A DNA stretch of 64,000 nt, from assembly GCA_025997215.1 (NCBI GenBank), contig BNUH01000002.1, positions 62,001-126,000 on the forward strand, read 5' to 3'. A program made the translations under genes and the position numbers. The notes beneath the pieces are model-generated. The model made no database searches, was not told where the DNA came from, and worked only from the letters and a program-made list of their open reading frames with translations. Within the stretch, counting starts at the first letter, position 1. The number at the start of each line of letters is the position of its first letter. Of this stretch, positions 43,730-52,453 are shown piece by piece. This stretch comes from Clostridia bacterium. GTDB lineage: Bacteria; Bacillota_A; Clostridia; Christensenellales; Aristaeellaceae.

Positions 43730-44737
43730 TCAGTTTGTGGAAAACTCCGCCGCCATCCGCTCCAACTCATCAATAGTTTTCACGCCAAAGCCATCCTGCT
43801 GATGGAGCACGCAAGCCGCCGCCGCCGCGCCGATATCCATCGCTTTACATATGTCCCAGCCGCGCTGCAGCGAGTACAGCATCCCGGCGCAGAAGGCGTC
43901 GCCCGCGCCGACCGTCCCCTTAACCCAACCCTCGGGCAGTTTTAATGAATGCCGATGCCACAACTTGCCATTATTCTCCAAAGCCCACGCGCCTTCCGGA
44001 GCGTGAACGCACACCAGCCGACCGACCCCGCCGTCCATGAGTTTCCGCAGAATATGTGGGATATTGTCGGGTAGAATGATGCCGTCGCCGTTGCGTGCGG
44101 GAATGCTTGTAACAAGCGAGGCTTCCAGTTCGTTTATGATTACATAGTCGCTATACTTCAAGCTCGGTGTCACCACCGCCGCGAACCGATCCCCATTCTC
44201 CGACACGACGTCCATCGACGTTACGAAGCCTCGCCGCCGCGCTTCGGCCAGCGTCCGCGCCATTACGGTGCCGTAATCAGGATCGGGCGCGTCCATCGAG
44301 TCCAGCAGCAGCGCGTATGCCAGGTGGAATATGCCGCAATCCGCAATCGCGTTAAAGTCGATGTGCTCCGGCGCAAACAGCGAGTTCGCGCCTCGTCCGT
44401 GGAAGAATGTCCGCTCGCCCGTCCCTTGAACCGTCATCACATCCGAGAACGCCGTGTACGATTCCGCAATTGTCCGCACGCCACCGACGTCCACGCCCGC
44501 CCTGCGCATCTGCGCCAATGTATAAGCGCCGTTGTCGTCGCCGCCGACCAAACCGACCGCGCGCACGGTGAGTAACGGATCGAGCAGCTTCAGATCGATG
44601 GTCATGTTGGGCACATTGCCGCCCGTCGATTTGCCGATCGAGAGTATGGAACTTAGGCAGCCAGGCTTTGGATATGAATCGATAACCTTGATATTATCTG
44701 CAACAATATCCCCGGCGATAGCGATCCCACCGCGCAT
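43730..44737 (-). CDS. PfkB-family carbohydrate kinase
   Basis: 335 residues, ribokinase fold. Conserved active-site motif TVGAGDAFCAGML near 282-294 (catalytic Asp), and N-terminal GDIVADN with a GGN motif near 39-41. The start overlaps the stop of the preceding dehydrogenase gene by one base (TAATG), so the two are translationally coupled. Probably phosphorylates a sugar or sugar alcohol that the dehydrogenase then oxidises, or its product. Specificity not predictable by eye. Confidence 0.93.
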   Translation of the reverse strand: MRGGIAIAGDIVADNIKVIDSYPKPGCLSSILSIGKSTGGNVPNMTIDLKLLDPLLTVRAVGLVGGDDNGAYTLAQMRRAGVDVGGVRTIAESYTAFSDVMTVQGTGERTFFHGRGANSLFAPEHIDFNAIADCGIFHLAYALLLDSMDAPDPDYGTVMARTLAEARRRGFVTSMDVVSENGDRFAAVVTPSLKYSDYVIINELEASLVTSIPARNGDGIILPDNIPHILRKLMDGGVGRLVCVHAPEGAWALENNGKLWHRHSLKLPEGWVKGTVGAGDAFCAGMLYSLQRGWDICKAMDIGAAAAACVLHQQDGFGVKTIDELERMAAEFSTN

Positions 44738-45795
44738 TATACGTCCTCCTTATGCATATGTGAATATAATAATGCGGCACCTATACCCGTCATAATATTC
44801 CGCGGTTGAATCCCCTGCGACAGGCACATCCGAGCCGCGCCAATCAGCCGATCCTCCAGGGCCAGTTTGCGCAATGGGTCGCGGCATACGCGTCCGATGG
44901 TGTCGCCCAACGCAGGGTTGTCGTAACGCTTCAGCAAGTCGCGCGCGAATTCATCTAATTCACCGATGGGTACGTTAAATTTGCTCGATAACCCTTGCGC
45001 TGCCTCGTTTAATGCGTCGGCCGTTACTCGCGTGATGGACGTATCACGCGCTGCTTGCCAGACGAATTCATGCCCAGCCGCCGCACCTAAGTACGACAAT
45101 ACGGCGTGGCTCATGTTATGCATGTATAACTTCCGTTCGATGTAAAACTGGAACGGCGAGTATGGTAACAATCCTTTGATGTCGGGTATGCCGCCCCGGA
45201 TGCCGTCCTTATCGACGGGCAGCAGCGAGTATGGTTCGGCCAGCACCCGCAATGGGTTGTCGCCTTGGATGAGCTTGGACGGCACGGGCACCATGCGCCC
45301 GACGGACACCTCCACCAGTCCGACGCACTGTGGGAATGCGTCATGCCAATGCTTATCTATATGATTTAGTAATAATGATTCTAGCGCTTTGTTAGCGTCG
45401 ATCAAGTTTTCACATATGAGAATGTTAAGCGGTATAACGTTGTTAGACTCCCAACGAAGCGCGAGGCCCTGCGCTATCACGGGCGCAATATACGGGAGTA
45501 TGTTTGCGCCGACGGCCGTGGCCATTATATCCGCAGTGGCGATCTCATGGGCGGCGGCTGTGGCATCCCGGCCATTGACCGCGCGAACATTTTTAACGAA
45601 TAGTTCGGCGTCGGTGCCACTGCCGACCAGTCGCAGGGGATAGCGGCCGTCCGCGTTCAGGCGGCTGACCAGTGCCGCATCCACGTCGATGAACACGACC
45701 TCGTAACCCGATTCGCTCAACAGCTGGCCGATGAACCCGCGCCCTATGCTGCCCGCGCCGTACATGACGGCTTTCTTCATAATATTATCGCTCAT
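44737..45795 (-). CDS. Mannitol-1-phosphate 5-dehydrogenase-like polyol-phosphate dehydrogenase
   Basis: About 352 residues. Rossmann motif GAGSIGRGFIG near 13-23 and C-terminal Lys/His-containing helical domain (KLYMHNMSHAVLSYLGAAAG, with the conserved Lys and His of this family) are clear. Its substrate could be mannitol 1-phosphate, but the neighbours (kinase, D-lyxose isomerase) suggest a pentitol or other polyol phosphate. Start uncertain: ATG at 45795 coincides with the predicted transcription start, while another ATG lies 15 nt later; neither has a ribosome-binding site. Confidence 0.88.
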   Translation of the reverse strand: MSDNIMKKAVMYGAGSIGRGFIGQLLSESGYEVVFIDVDAALVSRLNADGRYPLRLVGSGTDAELFVKNVRAVNGRDATAAAHEIATADIMATAVGANILPYIAPVIAQGLALRWESNNVIPLNILICENLIDANKALESLLLNHIDKHWHDAFPQCVGLVEVSVGRMVPVPSKLIQGDNPLRVLAEPYSLLPVDKDGIRGGIPDIKGLLPYSPFQFYIERKLYMHNMSHAVLSYLGAAAGHEFVWQAARDTSITRVTADALNEAAQGLSSKFNVPIGELDEFARDLLKRYDNPALGDTIGRVCRDPLRKLALEDRLIGAARMCLSQGIQPRNIMTGIGAALLYSHMHKEDV

Positions 45796-45801
45796 GCGCG
45801 C

Positions 45802-45807
45802 ATTATA
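45802..45807 (-). promoter_or_regulatory. Reverse -10 box upstream of the polyol-phosphate dehydrogenase
   Basis: TATAAT on the minus strand. No clear -35 at the right distance. The predicted start site falls on the A of the first ATG. Confidence 0.5.
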
Positions 45808-45827
45808 ACATGTTTTGCACTCCGATG

Positions 45828-45856
45828 TATACACCGGGCGTGTAAAATGGTATAAT
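45828..45856 (+). promoter_or_regulatory. Promoter of the D-lyxose isomerase gene
   Basis: TATACA, 17-bp spacer, TATAAT (45851-45856). Divergent with the reverse -10 in the same roughly 100-bp gap, so regulation may be shared. Confidence 0.75.
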
Positions 45857-45894
45857 GTGGGCATAAATTTACAATGAGTTCGTGGAGGTTGAGC

Positions 45895-46578
45895 ATGAAA
45901 CGATCCCAGATCAACGCCATCATCGACGAGGCGATTGCGTTCACAACTAAGCGCGGTATGCCGCTGCCCAAGTTCGCCTACTGGACGCCCGACGAATGGG
46001 CGCGCCAGGCCCAGAACGCCAGCGAGATCATCGACAACATGCTCGGCTGGGATGTCACGGACTTCGGCTCGGGCGACTTTGATGCCGTCGGGCTGACTAT
46101 ATTCACGTTCCGCAACGGGAATATCCTAAATCCGACAAAATATCCCAAACCGTACGCGGAAAAACTCCTCCTTGTCAACGATGGGCAGGAGCTACCGTAC
46201 CACTTCCATTGGAAAAAAATGGAGGACATCATCAACCGCGGCGGCGGGAATCTGCTGATCACGCTGTATAATTCCGACGAGACGGGCGGATTCGCGGATA
46301 CCGATGTCACCGTCACGATCGACGGCCAGCCGCTTACCGTCCGCGCCGGATCGACCATCACGCTCGAACCGGGCGACAGCATCACGCTCCTGCCCGGCCA
46401 GTACCACCGCTGGGTCGGCGAACCGGGTACGGGAAAGGTTATGTTGTTTGAAGTATCCTCGCCCAACGACGACAATGTAGACAACCGTTTCTTCGCCGGG
46501 AACCCGAGGCTGCCAGAGATTGACGAGGACGAGGCGGTCAGGCACTTGATGTTTAAGGATTATCAGGGGTTGAGGTAA
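45895..46578 (+). CDS. D-lyxose ketol-isomerase (cupin)
   Basis: Interconverts D-lyxose and D-xylulose (also mannose and fructose in some members). 228 residues, cupin fold. Metal-binding cluster YHFHWKKMEDI near 103-113 and the later His of LLPGQYHRW near 165-173 are kept. RBS TGGAGG precedes the ATG. Its xylulose product would enter xylB. Transcribed divergently from the kinase/dehydrogenase pair. Confidence 0.93.
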   Translation: MKRSQINAIIDEAIAFTTKRGMPLPKFAYWTPDEWARQAQNASEIIDNMLGWDVTDFGSGDFDAVGLTIFTFRNGNILNPTKYPKPYAEKLLLVNDGQELPYHFHWKKMEDIINRGGGNLLITLYNSDETGGFADTDVTVTIDGQPLTVRAGSTITLEPGDSITLLPGQYHRWVGEPGTGKVMLFEVSSPNDDNVDNRFFAGNPRLPEIDEDEAVRHLMFKDYQGLR

Positions 46579-46616
46579 CATTCAGAACATTATTATCAAA
46601 TAAGGAGTGGAGTAAC

Positions 46617-47387
46617 ATGCGTAAACTATCAAAGAAGTCTCAGTCTGTCAGCCATCAGAGTGTGGCTAACGATACGGCCAAGCCTAAAAAGACATTGAGC
46701 ATTAAACAGCGTATAATGATCAATGGTCTTTGGGTGTATGGCAATTTTTCGAATTTTGCGCATATGGTGCGTAGAAGTCTCGGGCGAACGGATACTTTAA
46801 GAGTTGCCGATCCACTTCAACCAGTCTTTAGCAAAAGATATGACCTCGATGGCGCTGTTGGATGCATTGCTAGTGCACTATATTGGCACTTTTTTAAGTC
46901 TGCCATAACTCGTATGGAATCTGATGAACTAAATAAGGAATACCGGTATAATGAGCTGTCTGCTGTTTATGATAGACTTGAAAGAATAACTTGGAGCGTT
47001 AAGGATCTATGCAATAAAACCAGCATCCTTCCTGATGCTCTACATTCTACAATATTTAGGTGTATTGCGGATGATATTGAACCTATCCTGAAAAGTTGTG
47101 AGGAAGACCGTCATTCTACCGAAATAGCTTCTGGATGGAACAGTCTAATGACAGCGGTAAATGCTGTCGAAGAAAAAATGATTAACTACAATGCTATCTC
47201 CAGAGATGATGTACCGTGTATATTTAAGATAGAGCTAGAACCTGGTGAAGCATTGCTGCAGTTATGTGGTTACCGACTTCAAAAATCGGATGGCATGTGG
47301 GTCAAGCCAGATTATTGGAGAGATATTAATGCTGATACGGGTACTGATAATCTAGATTTTGACGCCGCAAAAAACGTCCAGTCGTGA
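46617..47387 (+). CDS. Unknown protein (A/T-rich gene)
   Basis: 256 residues, not recognised. Predicted mostly alpha-helical; no signal peptide, no clear membrane helix (IMINGLWVYGNFSNFAHMV is hydrophobic but mixed). The first 40 residues are Lys/Ser-rich. Third-position A/T and codon choice differ strongly from the GC-rich genes around, which suggests transfer. AAGGAG precedes the ATG. Followed by a convergent Rpn gene. No domain match claimed. Confidence 0.7.
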   Translation: MRKLSKKSQSVSHQSVANDTAKPKKTLSIKQRIMINGLWVYGNFSNFAHMVRRSLGRTDTLRVADPLQPVFSKRYDLDGAVGCIASALYWHFFKSAITRMESDELNKEYRYNELSAVYDRLERITWSVKDLCNKTSILPDALHSTIFRCIADDIEPILKSCEEDRHSTEIASGWNSLMTAVNAVEEKMINYNAISRDDVPCIFKIELEPGEALLQLCGYRLQKSDGMWVKPDYWRDINADTGTDNLDFDAAKNVQS

Positions 47388-47396
47388 TGGCTGGAC
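47369..47396 (-). terminator. Terminator of the second Rpn gene
   Basis: On the minus strand: 8-pair stem GTCCAGCC / GACTGGAC (one G-T pair), 5-nt loop, then GTTTTTTGC. It sits inside the 3' end of the forward unknown gene. Confidence 0.8.
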
Positions 47397-47409
47397 AAGT
47401 AACAAACTA

Positions 47410-48345
47410 CTATGGCTGCCCGTACTGCCGTATCAGTTCCCTTGCGCGTTCGACGCTGATCCCTCCGATGCTCGACACGGAGGCTGGGTCGGTCATGCCA
47501 AAGAATCTGATCGCGTTGATGGTAACTTTCTCTTGCCCTTCGGATAAGCCTTCGGTGCGGCCTTCATCTTTGCCAGCAGCATGCCCTACTTCTAACCCCT
47601 CTTTTCTAGCATAGCGGACATACGACATCCAGTCTGTTCGAGCCTTTTCAGATAGTATGGTTTGTATCCTGAACATCGGGTCTGCGGACAGGTCTTTGAT
47701 AACCTTGACCGCACCAGCGACTTCGGGGTAAGTGTTAGCTAGCATATCCAGTTTATCCTCCTCTTCGGCATTGATTAATGTACCCCAGATCCATTCGGCT
47801 GATCCGTCGTAGTTCTGCGGCAGCTTGCTTAGCTCTAATGTTTGCAGGACTGATTTGTCGGTTAGTATTACATTGTAAGTCGGATCATAGGGTGTAAAAC
47901 TATGGAAGTAGAAATCATCTTCCTTTATAAGCGTTTCGGATGTAATGCATAGCGTAATAACCTGCGTGATATTGCGGTATTCCTCGCCCGAGTTAAGCTG
48001 TGCGCTGAATGATCTGGTATGATAATAGAATAATCGGTCGCGCGTCTCATTGTTAACACAAAACTGCATCTCAATATGAATAATACCATCAGGCACATGG
48101 ATCAGCACATCGACTACTGGAGACTTTTCACTAATATCTTCAATGGGTAAACGAGGATCGCCGATAGTTATCTCATCAGCTTCAAGGCTTGGGCGTTTCA
48201 GGTAGCTCCTTAGAAACTGTAAAAGAACCTTTTCCTTGTATTGTTCACTTGAAAACAACGCTAGGAATACTTTATTATACTTTGCTGGCAGAATCTTCCG
48301 ATTATCGTCGATCACATTCAACCTCACGAGAATTGGTTTCACCAT
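47410..48345 (-). CDS. Rpn family recombination-promoting nuclease/putative transposase (second copy)
   Basis: 311 residues from the ATG used (a longer frame starts 12 codons upstream). PD-(D/E)XK signature: Asp in SPVVDVLIH and EMQF in IIHIEMQF near residues 80-98. N-terminal part LPAKYNKVFLALFSSEQYKE is the usual Rpn entry segment and the C terminus is helix-rich with repeated Gly/Glu motifs. Only distantly similar to the first Rpn at 32836. It starts 50 nt after the sugar-binding-protein gene ends on the same strand, so it might be co-transcribed, but it has its own terminator. Confidence 0.85.
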   Translation of the reverse strand: MVKPILVRLNVIDDNRKILPAKYNKVFLALFSSEQYKEKVLLQFLRSYLKRPSLEADEITIGDPRLPIEDISEKSPVVDVLIHVPDGIIHIEMQFCVNNETRDRLFYYHTRSFSAQLNSGEEYRNITQVITLCITSETLIKEDDFYFHSFTPYDPTYNVILTDKSVLQTLELSKLPQNYDGSAEWIWGTLINAEEEDKLDMLANTYPEVAGAVKVIKDLSADPMFRIQTILSEKARTDWMSYVRYARKEGLEVGHAAGKDEGRTEGLSEGQEKVTINAIRFFGMTDPASVSSIGGISVERARELIRQYGQP

Positions 48346-48394
48346 CGGGAACGTCCACCCGCAACGGCCGGACGCTCCCAAAATCCTAAACGCC

Positions 48395-49300
48395 TTACTT
48401 CGTCAGCACCGCCACGCCTGTGTCGATGACTGCCGGGCCTGTGGACAGCCCGTTCAGCGCGGCGTAGGCCTGCGCCATGCCCAGGAAGCCCATCGTGTAC
48501 GGATTCTGCGCCATGGCCGCCTTCAGCGAACCGTCAGCCAGCAGGCCCAGGATGGCGTCGCTCTTGTCAAAGCCCACGCCGATGATCGTGTCCGCCAGGC
48601 CCGCCGCCTTGATAGCGTTGCCCGTGCCGACCGTCGAGCCTTCGTTCGTGCCGAAGATGCCGACCAGGTCCGGATTCGCGTTGATGAAGTTCGTCGCGGA
48701 ATCCTGCGAGCCAGCCGCATCGCCGTTCTTATACTCGGTCTCCAGGACGGTGAACTTGCCGTCGGCCGCGATCGCGTCGCGGAATCCGTTTTCGCGCTGC
48801 ATGGTGCTGTTCGTCGCCGTGTTGACGCCGATTACCGCAATCTTGCCCTCGGTGATGCCGGCTGCTTCCAGATCAGCCAGCATCGTCTGCCCGGCCAGTT
48901 TGCCAGCGTTGTAGTTATCGGTCGATAACGTCGCGATGGCCGGCTCGTTCGCGCCGGAATCCACGTAGATGACCTTTACGCCAGCATCCTTGGCTTCCTT
49001 GATAGCCATCGAGATGGCGACCTGGTCGTTCGCCGCCAGCAGTATCAGGCTCGCGCCATCGCTGACCGCGTTATGCAGCGCCTCGATCTGGGTTGCGTTG
49101 TCCTTGGCTTCAGGCGCGTCCCACTTGTAGTTGAGGCCCAGCGCGGCGGCCATGTCCTTCGCGCCCTGGTCCACGGCTACCCAATGCTGATCCATGCGGT
49201 CCATCGTGATCAGGTAGACCAGCTCGCCCTCGGCGCTGGCGACAGCGCACAGGCCGAACAGCATCAACAGGGATAGCGCCAGCGCAACAAGTTTCTTCAT
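48395..49300 (-). CDS. Sugar ABC transporter substrate-binding protein (RbsB-type)
   Basis: 301 residues, type I periplasmic-binding fold. Signal peptide with cleavage expected after ASA at about 20-22; no lipobox, in contrast to the ChvE-like protein. Family motifs DQHWVAVDQGAKDMAA, VIYVDSGAN and GFLGMAQAYAALNG. Starts one base after the permease stop; its RBS is formed by the last permease codons, so the three genes are tightly coupled. Probably binds ribose or a related aldose/polyol, unresolved. Confidence 0.93.
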   Translation of the reverse strand: MKKLVALALSLLMLFGLCAVASAEGELVYLITMDRMDQHWVAVDQGAKDMAAALGLNYKWDAPEAKDNATQIEALHNAVSDGASLILLAANDQVAISMAIKEAKDAGVKVIYVDSGANEPAIATLSTDNYNAGKLAGQTMLADLEAAGITEGKIAVIGVNTATNSTMQRENGFRDAIAADGKFTVLETEYKNGDAAGSQDSATNFINANPDLVGIFGTNEGSTVGTGNAIKAAGLADTIIGVGFDKSDAILGLLADGSLKAAMAQNPYTMGFLGMAQAYAALNGLSTGPAVIDTGVAVLTK

Positions 49301-49301
49301 T

Positions 49302-50363
49302 TTATACTTCCTCCTTTATTATCATCGGGGTTTTCTTTAACCCCAATAATTTCCGTATGTCGATGATGCTGCCGCGGGCCACGCGGTCGATCAGCACCGA
49401 TATGATAACAACGATTCCGATGACAATATTCTTCAATGCTTGCGGCGCTCCTGCGAATTGCAGCCCATTATTCAGTACGCCCCATATGCACGATCCTACC
49501 ACCGTGCCGAACAGCAGCCCTTGCCCGCCCATCGTGCTAACGCCGCCGATGACGGATGCCGCGACCGCGTTCAACTCGTAGCCGTTGCCGGCGTCCATCG
49601 CACCCATGCCGCTCATGGCGGTCAGTATCAGCCCGACAACACAGGCCGTGAAGGAGCTGACCACATACGCCGTGGTTTCGCTAGCCGCGACGTTGACGCC
49701 GCTGAATTTCGCCGCCTCATAGTTGGAGCCAATGGCGTAAATGTGCCGCCCGACCCGCGTCCTCGACAATATGAACCAGAATATCACGAACAGTATCACA
49801 GCAATCCACAGCGGCGCGAAGAAGTTCAGGAACTTACCATAGTAGAATAGATTCCTGAATCCCTGCGACGCTATGCCGTCCGTGTTCCGATTCGCGTTCA
49901 CCCATTGAGCGATGCCGCGCGCGATGATCATCGTGCCCAGCGTGGCTATGAACGGCGGCAGCTTCGCCCTGGATACCAGAGTGCCGTTGATCAGCCCCAC
50001 CAACAAGCAGCACGCTATAGTGATCAGCGTCGCGGAGAATGGATCCAGCCCGGCCTTGGTCATCAGCGTGGCGGACATCATGCTGCTCATACCCACGACC
50101 GATCCGATCGACAGGTCGATCCCGGCGGTGATCAGCACATACGACTGCCCGATGCCGATGATCAATATCGGCGAAACCTGTCGAAGCAGTTCCGTAATAT
50201 TCCGCTGGGAGGTAAAGTTACGATTTAATAACGAGAATGCCACGATCATCAGCGCCAGCGCAACCGACACGGATACCACCTGGCCTACGCCGCGCCGACC
50301 CATGAACCCTTTGAGCGGACTTGATGACTTTGGTTTTTCCTTAACGCTCGGCATGGTCTGCAT
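49302..50363 (-). CDS. Sugar ABC transporter permease (RbsC-type)
   Basis: 353 residues, about eight membrane helices. Family motifs ILIIGIGQSYVLITAGIDLS, GRHIYAIGSNYEAAKFSG and the glycine-rich VIGGVSTMGGQGLL are all present. RBS AAGGAGG is good. Channel for the importer made with the flanking ATPase and binding-protein genes. Confidence 0.95.
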   Translation of the reverse strand: MQTMPSVKEKPKSSSPLKGFMGRRGVGQVVSVSVALALMIVAFSLLNRNFTSQRNITELLRQVSPILIIGIGQSYVLITAGIDLSIGSVVGMSSMMSATLMTKAGLDPFSATLITIACCLLVGLINGTLVSRAKLPPFIATLGTMIIARGIAQWVNANRNTDGIASQGFRNLFYYGKFLNFFAPLWIAVILFVIFWFILSRTRVGRHIYAIGSNYEAAKFSGVNVAASETTAYVVSSFTACVVGLILTAMSGMGAMDAGNGYELNAVAASVIGGVSTMGGQGLLFGTVVGSCIWGVLNNGLQFAGAPQALKNIVIGIVVIISVLIDRVARGSIIDIRKLLGLKKTPMIIKEEV

Positions 50364-50388
50364 CCCGTGCCTCCTTAAACTTAACCTA

Positions 50389-50409
50389 TTTATAAAACGC
50401 TTTTATAAA
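50389..50409. repeat. Inverted repeat between sugar ATPase and permease genes
   Basis: Nine-bp arms TTTATAAAA / TTTTATAAA around CGC. Its centre contains ATAAAACG, which also occurs near the ChvE-like and xylA promoters. Could be a catabolite-control-like site (weak match to the cre core) or an RNA hairpin in the operon. Confidence 0.55.
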
Positions 50410-50415
50410 CCCCTT

Positions 50416-51915
50416 TTACGAAGCCTTAACCGCAAACCTCGTCGCGGCCTCCATGATCCGCTCCTGGGTAACCGTGCCCCGCTCAAACTCGCCCGTGATC
50501 CGGCCTTCGCACATAACTATTATGTGGTCAGCCATACCTAAGACCTCCGGCATCTCGCTCGACACGAATAGCACGCCCAACCCCTGGTGCTTCATGCGGT
50601 TCATCAGGTTGTATATTTCGACCTTTGCCGCGACGTCGATGCCGCGCGTCGGTTCGTCAAATAGGAATACCTTCGCGTCGCGCACGAGCCACTTGCCGAC
50701 TACCACCTTCTGCTGGTTGCCGCCGGATAGGTTCTTGGCGTCCTGGGTTTGCGACGGCGTCTTGATCTTCAGCTCGTCGATAGCCTTGGCGGTGGTCGCG
50801 CGCTCCTTGGATTTGTTTACGATGTAGGGCGGCGAGCAGAGCCAGTCCAGATTGGCGAGCGATATGTTGTCGCGCAGCGGCAGGTTTACGCAAACGCCTT
50901 CCTTCTTGCGATCCTCGGGCACGCACACCACGCCCGCACGGATGGCGTCGCGCGGCGAGCGGATCACAATCCTCTTCCCCTCCAGCGTAATGACCCCGTC
51001 GAGCAGCGGATCCGCGCCGAACAACGCGCGCATAAGCTCCGTCCGGCCCGCGCCCATCAACCCCGCGAATCCCAGTATCTCGCCCTCGTACAGTGAAAAC
51101 GACACGTCCTTCACGGCGTGAGTGGTGATGTGCTCGGCGCGCAGTATCTCCCGGCCGCGCTTGGAAGGGATCGTCGGGAATTTTTCCTTGATCTCCCGCC
51201 CGACCATCCGCTCAATGATCTGGGGCACCGTTATATCCGCATAATTAGATGTCGAAACGAACCGCCCGTCGCGCAGTATGGTAACGCGGTCCGCGACGGC
51301 CGCCAGCTCCTCCAGCCTGTGCGAGATGTACACGACGCCGCAGCCGCGCGCCTTCAGCTCCCGAATAATGCGGTTTAACTCATCCACCTCGCGCGCGGTC
51401 AGCGCGGATGTGGGCTCATCCATAATAATTACCTTGCAGTTTGTTGATAGCGCCTTAACGATCTCGACCATCTGCTGTTTGGAGACAGGCAGGCGTCCGA
51501 CCAATGTATCCGGCGCTATATCAAGATTAAGATGTGATAACAACTCCGCCGCGCGGCTGTTCATGTCGCGCTGATTCAGCGTCATGAATCGCGATGTTTC
51601 CCGCCCCAGGAATATATTTTCGGCAACGGTCAGGTGGTGGCACATGTTAAGTTCTTGATGGATGATGGCCACGCCCATTTCACGCGCGCGCTTGGGTGTG
51701 AGGTGTTCGGCGCGCTTGCCGCAGATGGTGATATCGCCCTCGTCCGGTTCGTAGATCCCTGACAGTACCTTCATGAGTGTGGATTTTCCCGCGCCGTTCT
51801 CACCCAGCAGCGCATGCGCCTCGCCGGGTAAAACGTCGAATGACACGGAGCTTAACGCCTGAACCCCAGGGAACGCCTTGGATACATTGCGCATAGTCAC
51901 CAATGGTTCCGCCAT
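50416..51915 (-). CDS. Sugar ABC transporter ATPase (RbsA-type, two ABC domains)
   Basis: 499 residues. First domain: Walker A GENGAGKST near 37-45, Walker B VIIMDEPTSAL; second domain: degenerate P-loop GLMGAGRTE, signature LSGGNQQKV, Walker B VFLFDEPTRGID. GGAGGGG upstream of ATG. First gene of the three-gene importer operon. Confidence 0.95.
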   Translation of the reverse strand: MAEPLVTMRNVSKAFPGVQALSSVSFDVLPGEAHALLGENGAGKSTLMKVLSGIYEPDEGDITICGKRAEHLTPKRAREMGVAIIHQELNMCHHLTVAENIFLGRETSRFMTLNQRDMNSRAAELLSHLNLDIAPDTLVGRLPVSKQQMVEIVKALSTNCKVIIMDEPTSALTAREVDELNRIIRELKARGCGVVYISHRLEELAAVADRVTILRDGRFVSTSNYADITVPQIIERMVGREIKEKFPTIPSKRGREILRAEHITTHAVKDVSFSLYEGEILGFAGLMGAGRTELMRALFGADPLLDGVITLEGKRIVIRSPRDAIRAGVVCVPEDRKKEGVCVNLPLRDNISLANLDWLCSPPYIVNKSKERATTAKAIDELKIKTPSQTQDAKNLSGGNQQKVVVGKWLVRDAKVFLFDEPTRGIDVAAKVEIYNLMNRMKHQGLGVLFVSSEMPEVLGMADHIIVMCEGRITGEFERGTVTQERIMEAATRFAVKAS

Positions 51916-51966
51916 AGCCCCTCCGACTGTATGAATTGCCTTGCATCGGCCGCAGTTGTTTATCCT

Positions 51967-51995
51967 ATTTTACTATAAATAGCGGATAGTGTCAA
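51967..51995 (-). promoter_or_regulatory. Promoter of the RbsABC-type importer operon
   Basis: On the minus strand TTGACA (51990-51995), 17-bp spacer, TAAAAT (51967-51972). Leader of about 45 nt. Confidence 0.85.
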
Positions 51996-52075
51996 TCAGG
52001 GTTAGAATGTTTTTTAGGAAGGGTTATCAGTTAAACGGCAGAGCAAGCCCAATGCTGTCAACCTAAGTTACGCAC

Positions 52076-52326
52076 CGCCTGCGGGCGGGACTGCCCCAAC
52101 TGCGGTTGGGGACTTGTTACTTTTCCCGTCCGTGGGAAAAGTAACCAAAAGGACGGCCAAAGGAGAGGGGCGCTATGGCGCCCCCTCTCCTCTGGACACC
52201 TCTCCCCAGCCATGTTTGGCATTCTGCTTGAGGCCAAACAAGCTACATCCATAGTGGCACAGTTTTGCAGGTCTTTGTCATCATATTGTTTACGTACTAG
52301 ATTAGATGATCAAAAGTTGGTGGCGG
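52076..52326 (+). repeat. Dispersed hairpin repeat, copy 2
   Basis: Nearly identical over the first 130 bp to copy 1 (21472-21720), including all three hairpins, and with a diverged but alignable 120-bp tail. Located in the 700-bp gap between the sugar operon and the phosphatase gene; the rest of this gap holds no gene I can support. Confidence 0.9.
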
Positions 52327-52453
52327 AACGGGTATACTGCCGCGAAACTCCGCCAATTCCCGCACCTCGCCGCGAAGCCACAAGAATCTTACAATACTGT
52401 GCATGTAAATCAATCGGAACGTAAGTCATAGACCAATGAGCGGAGCCAACATT

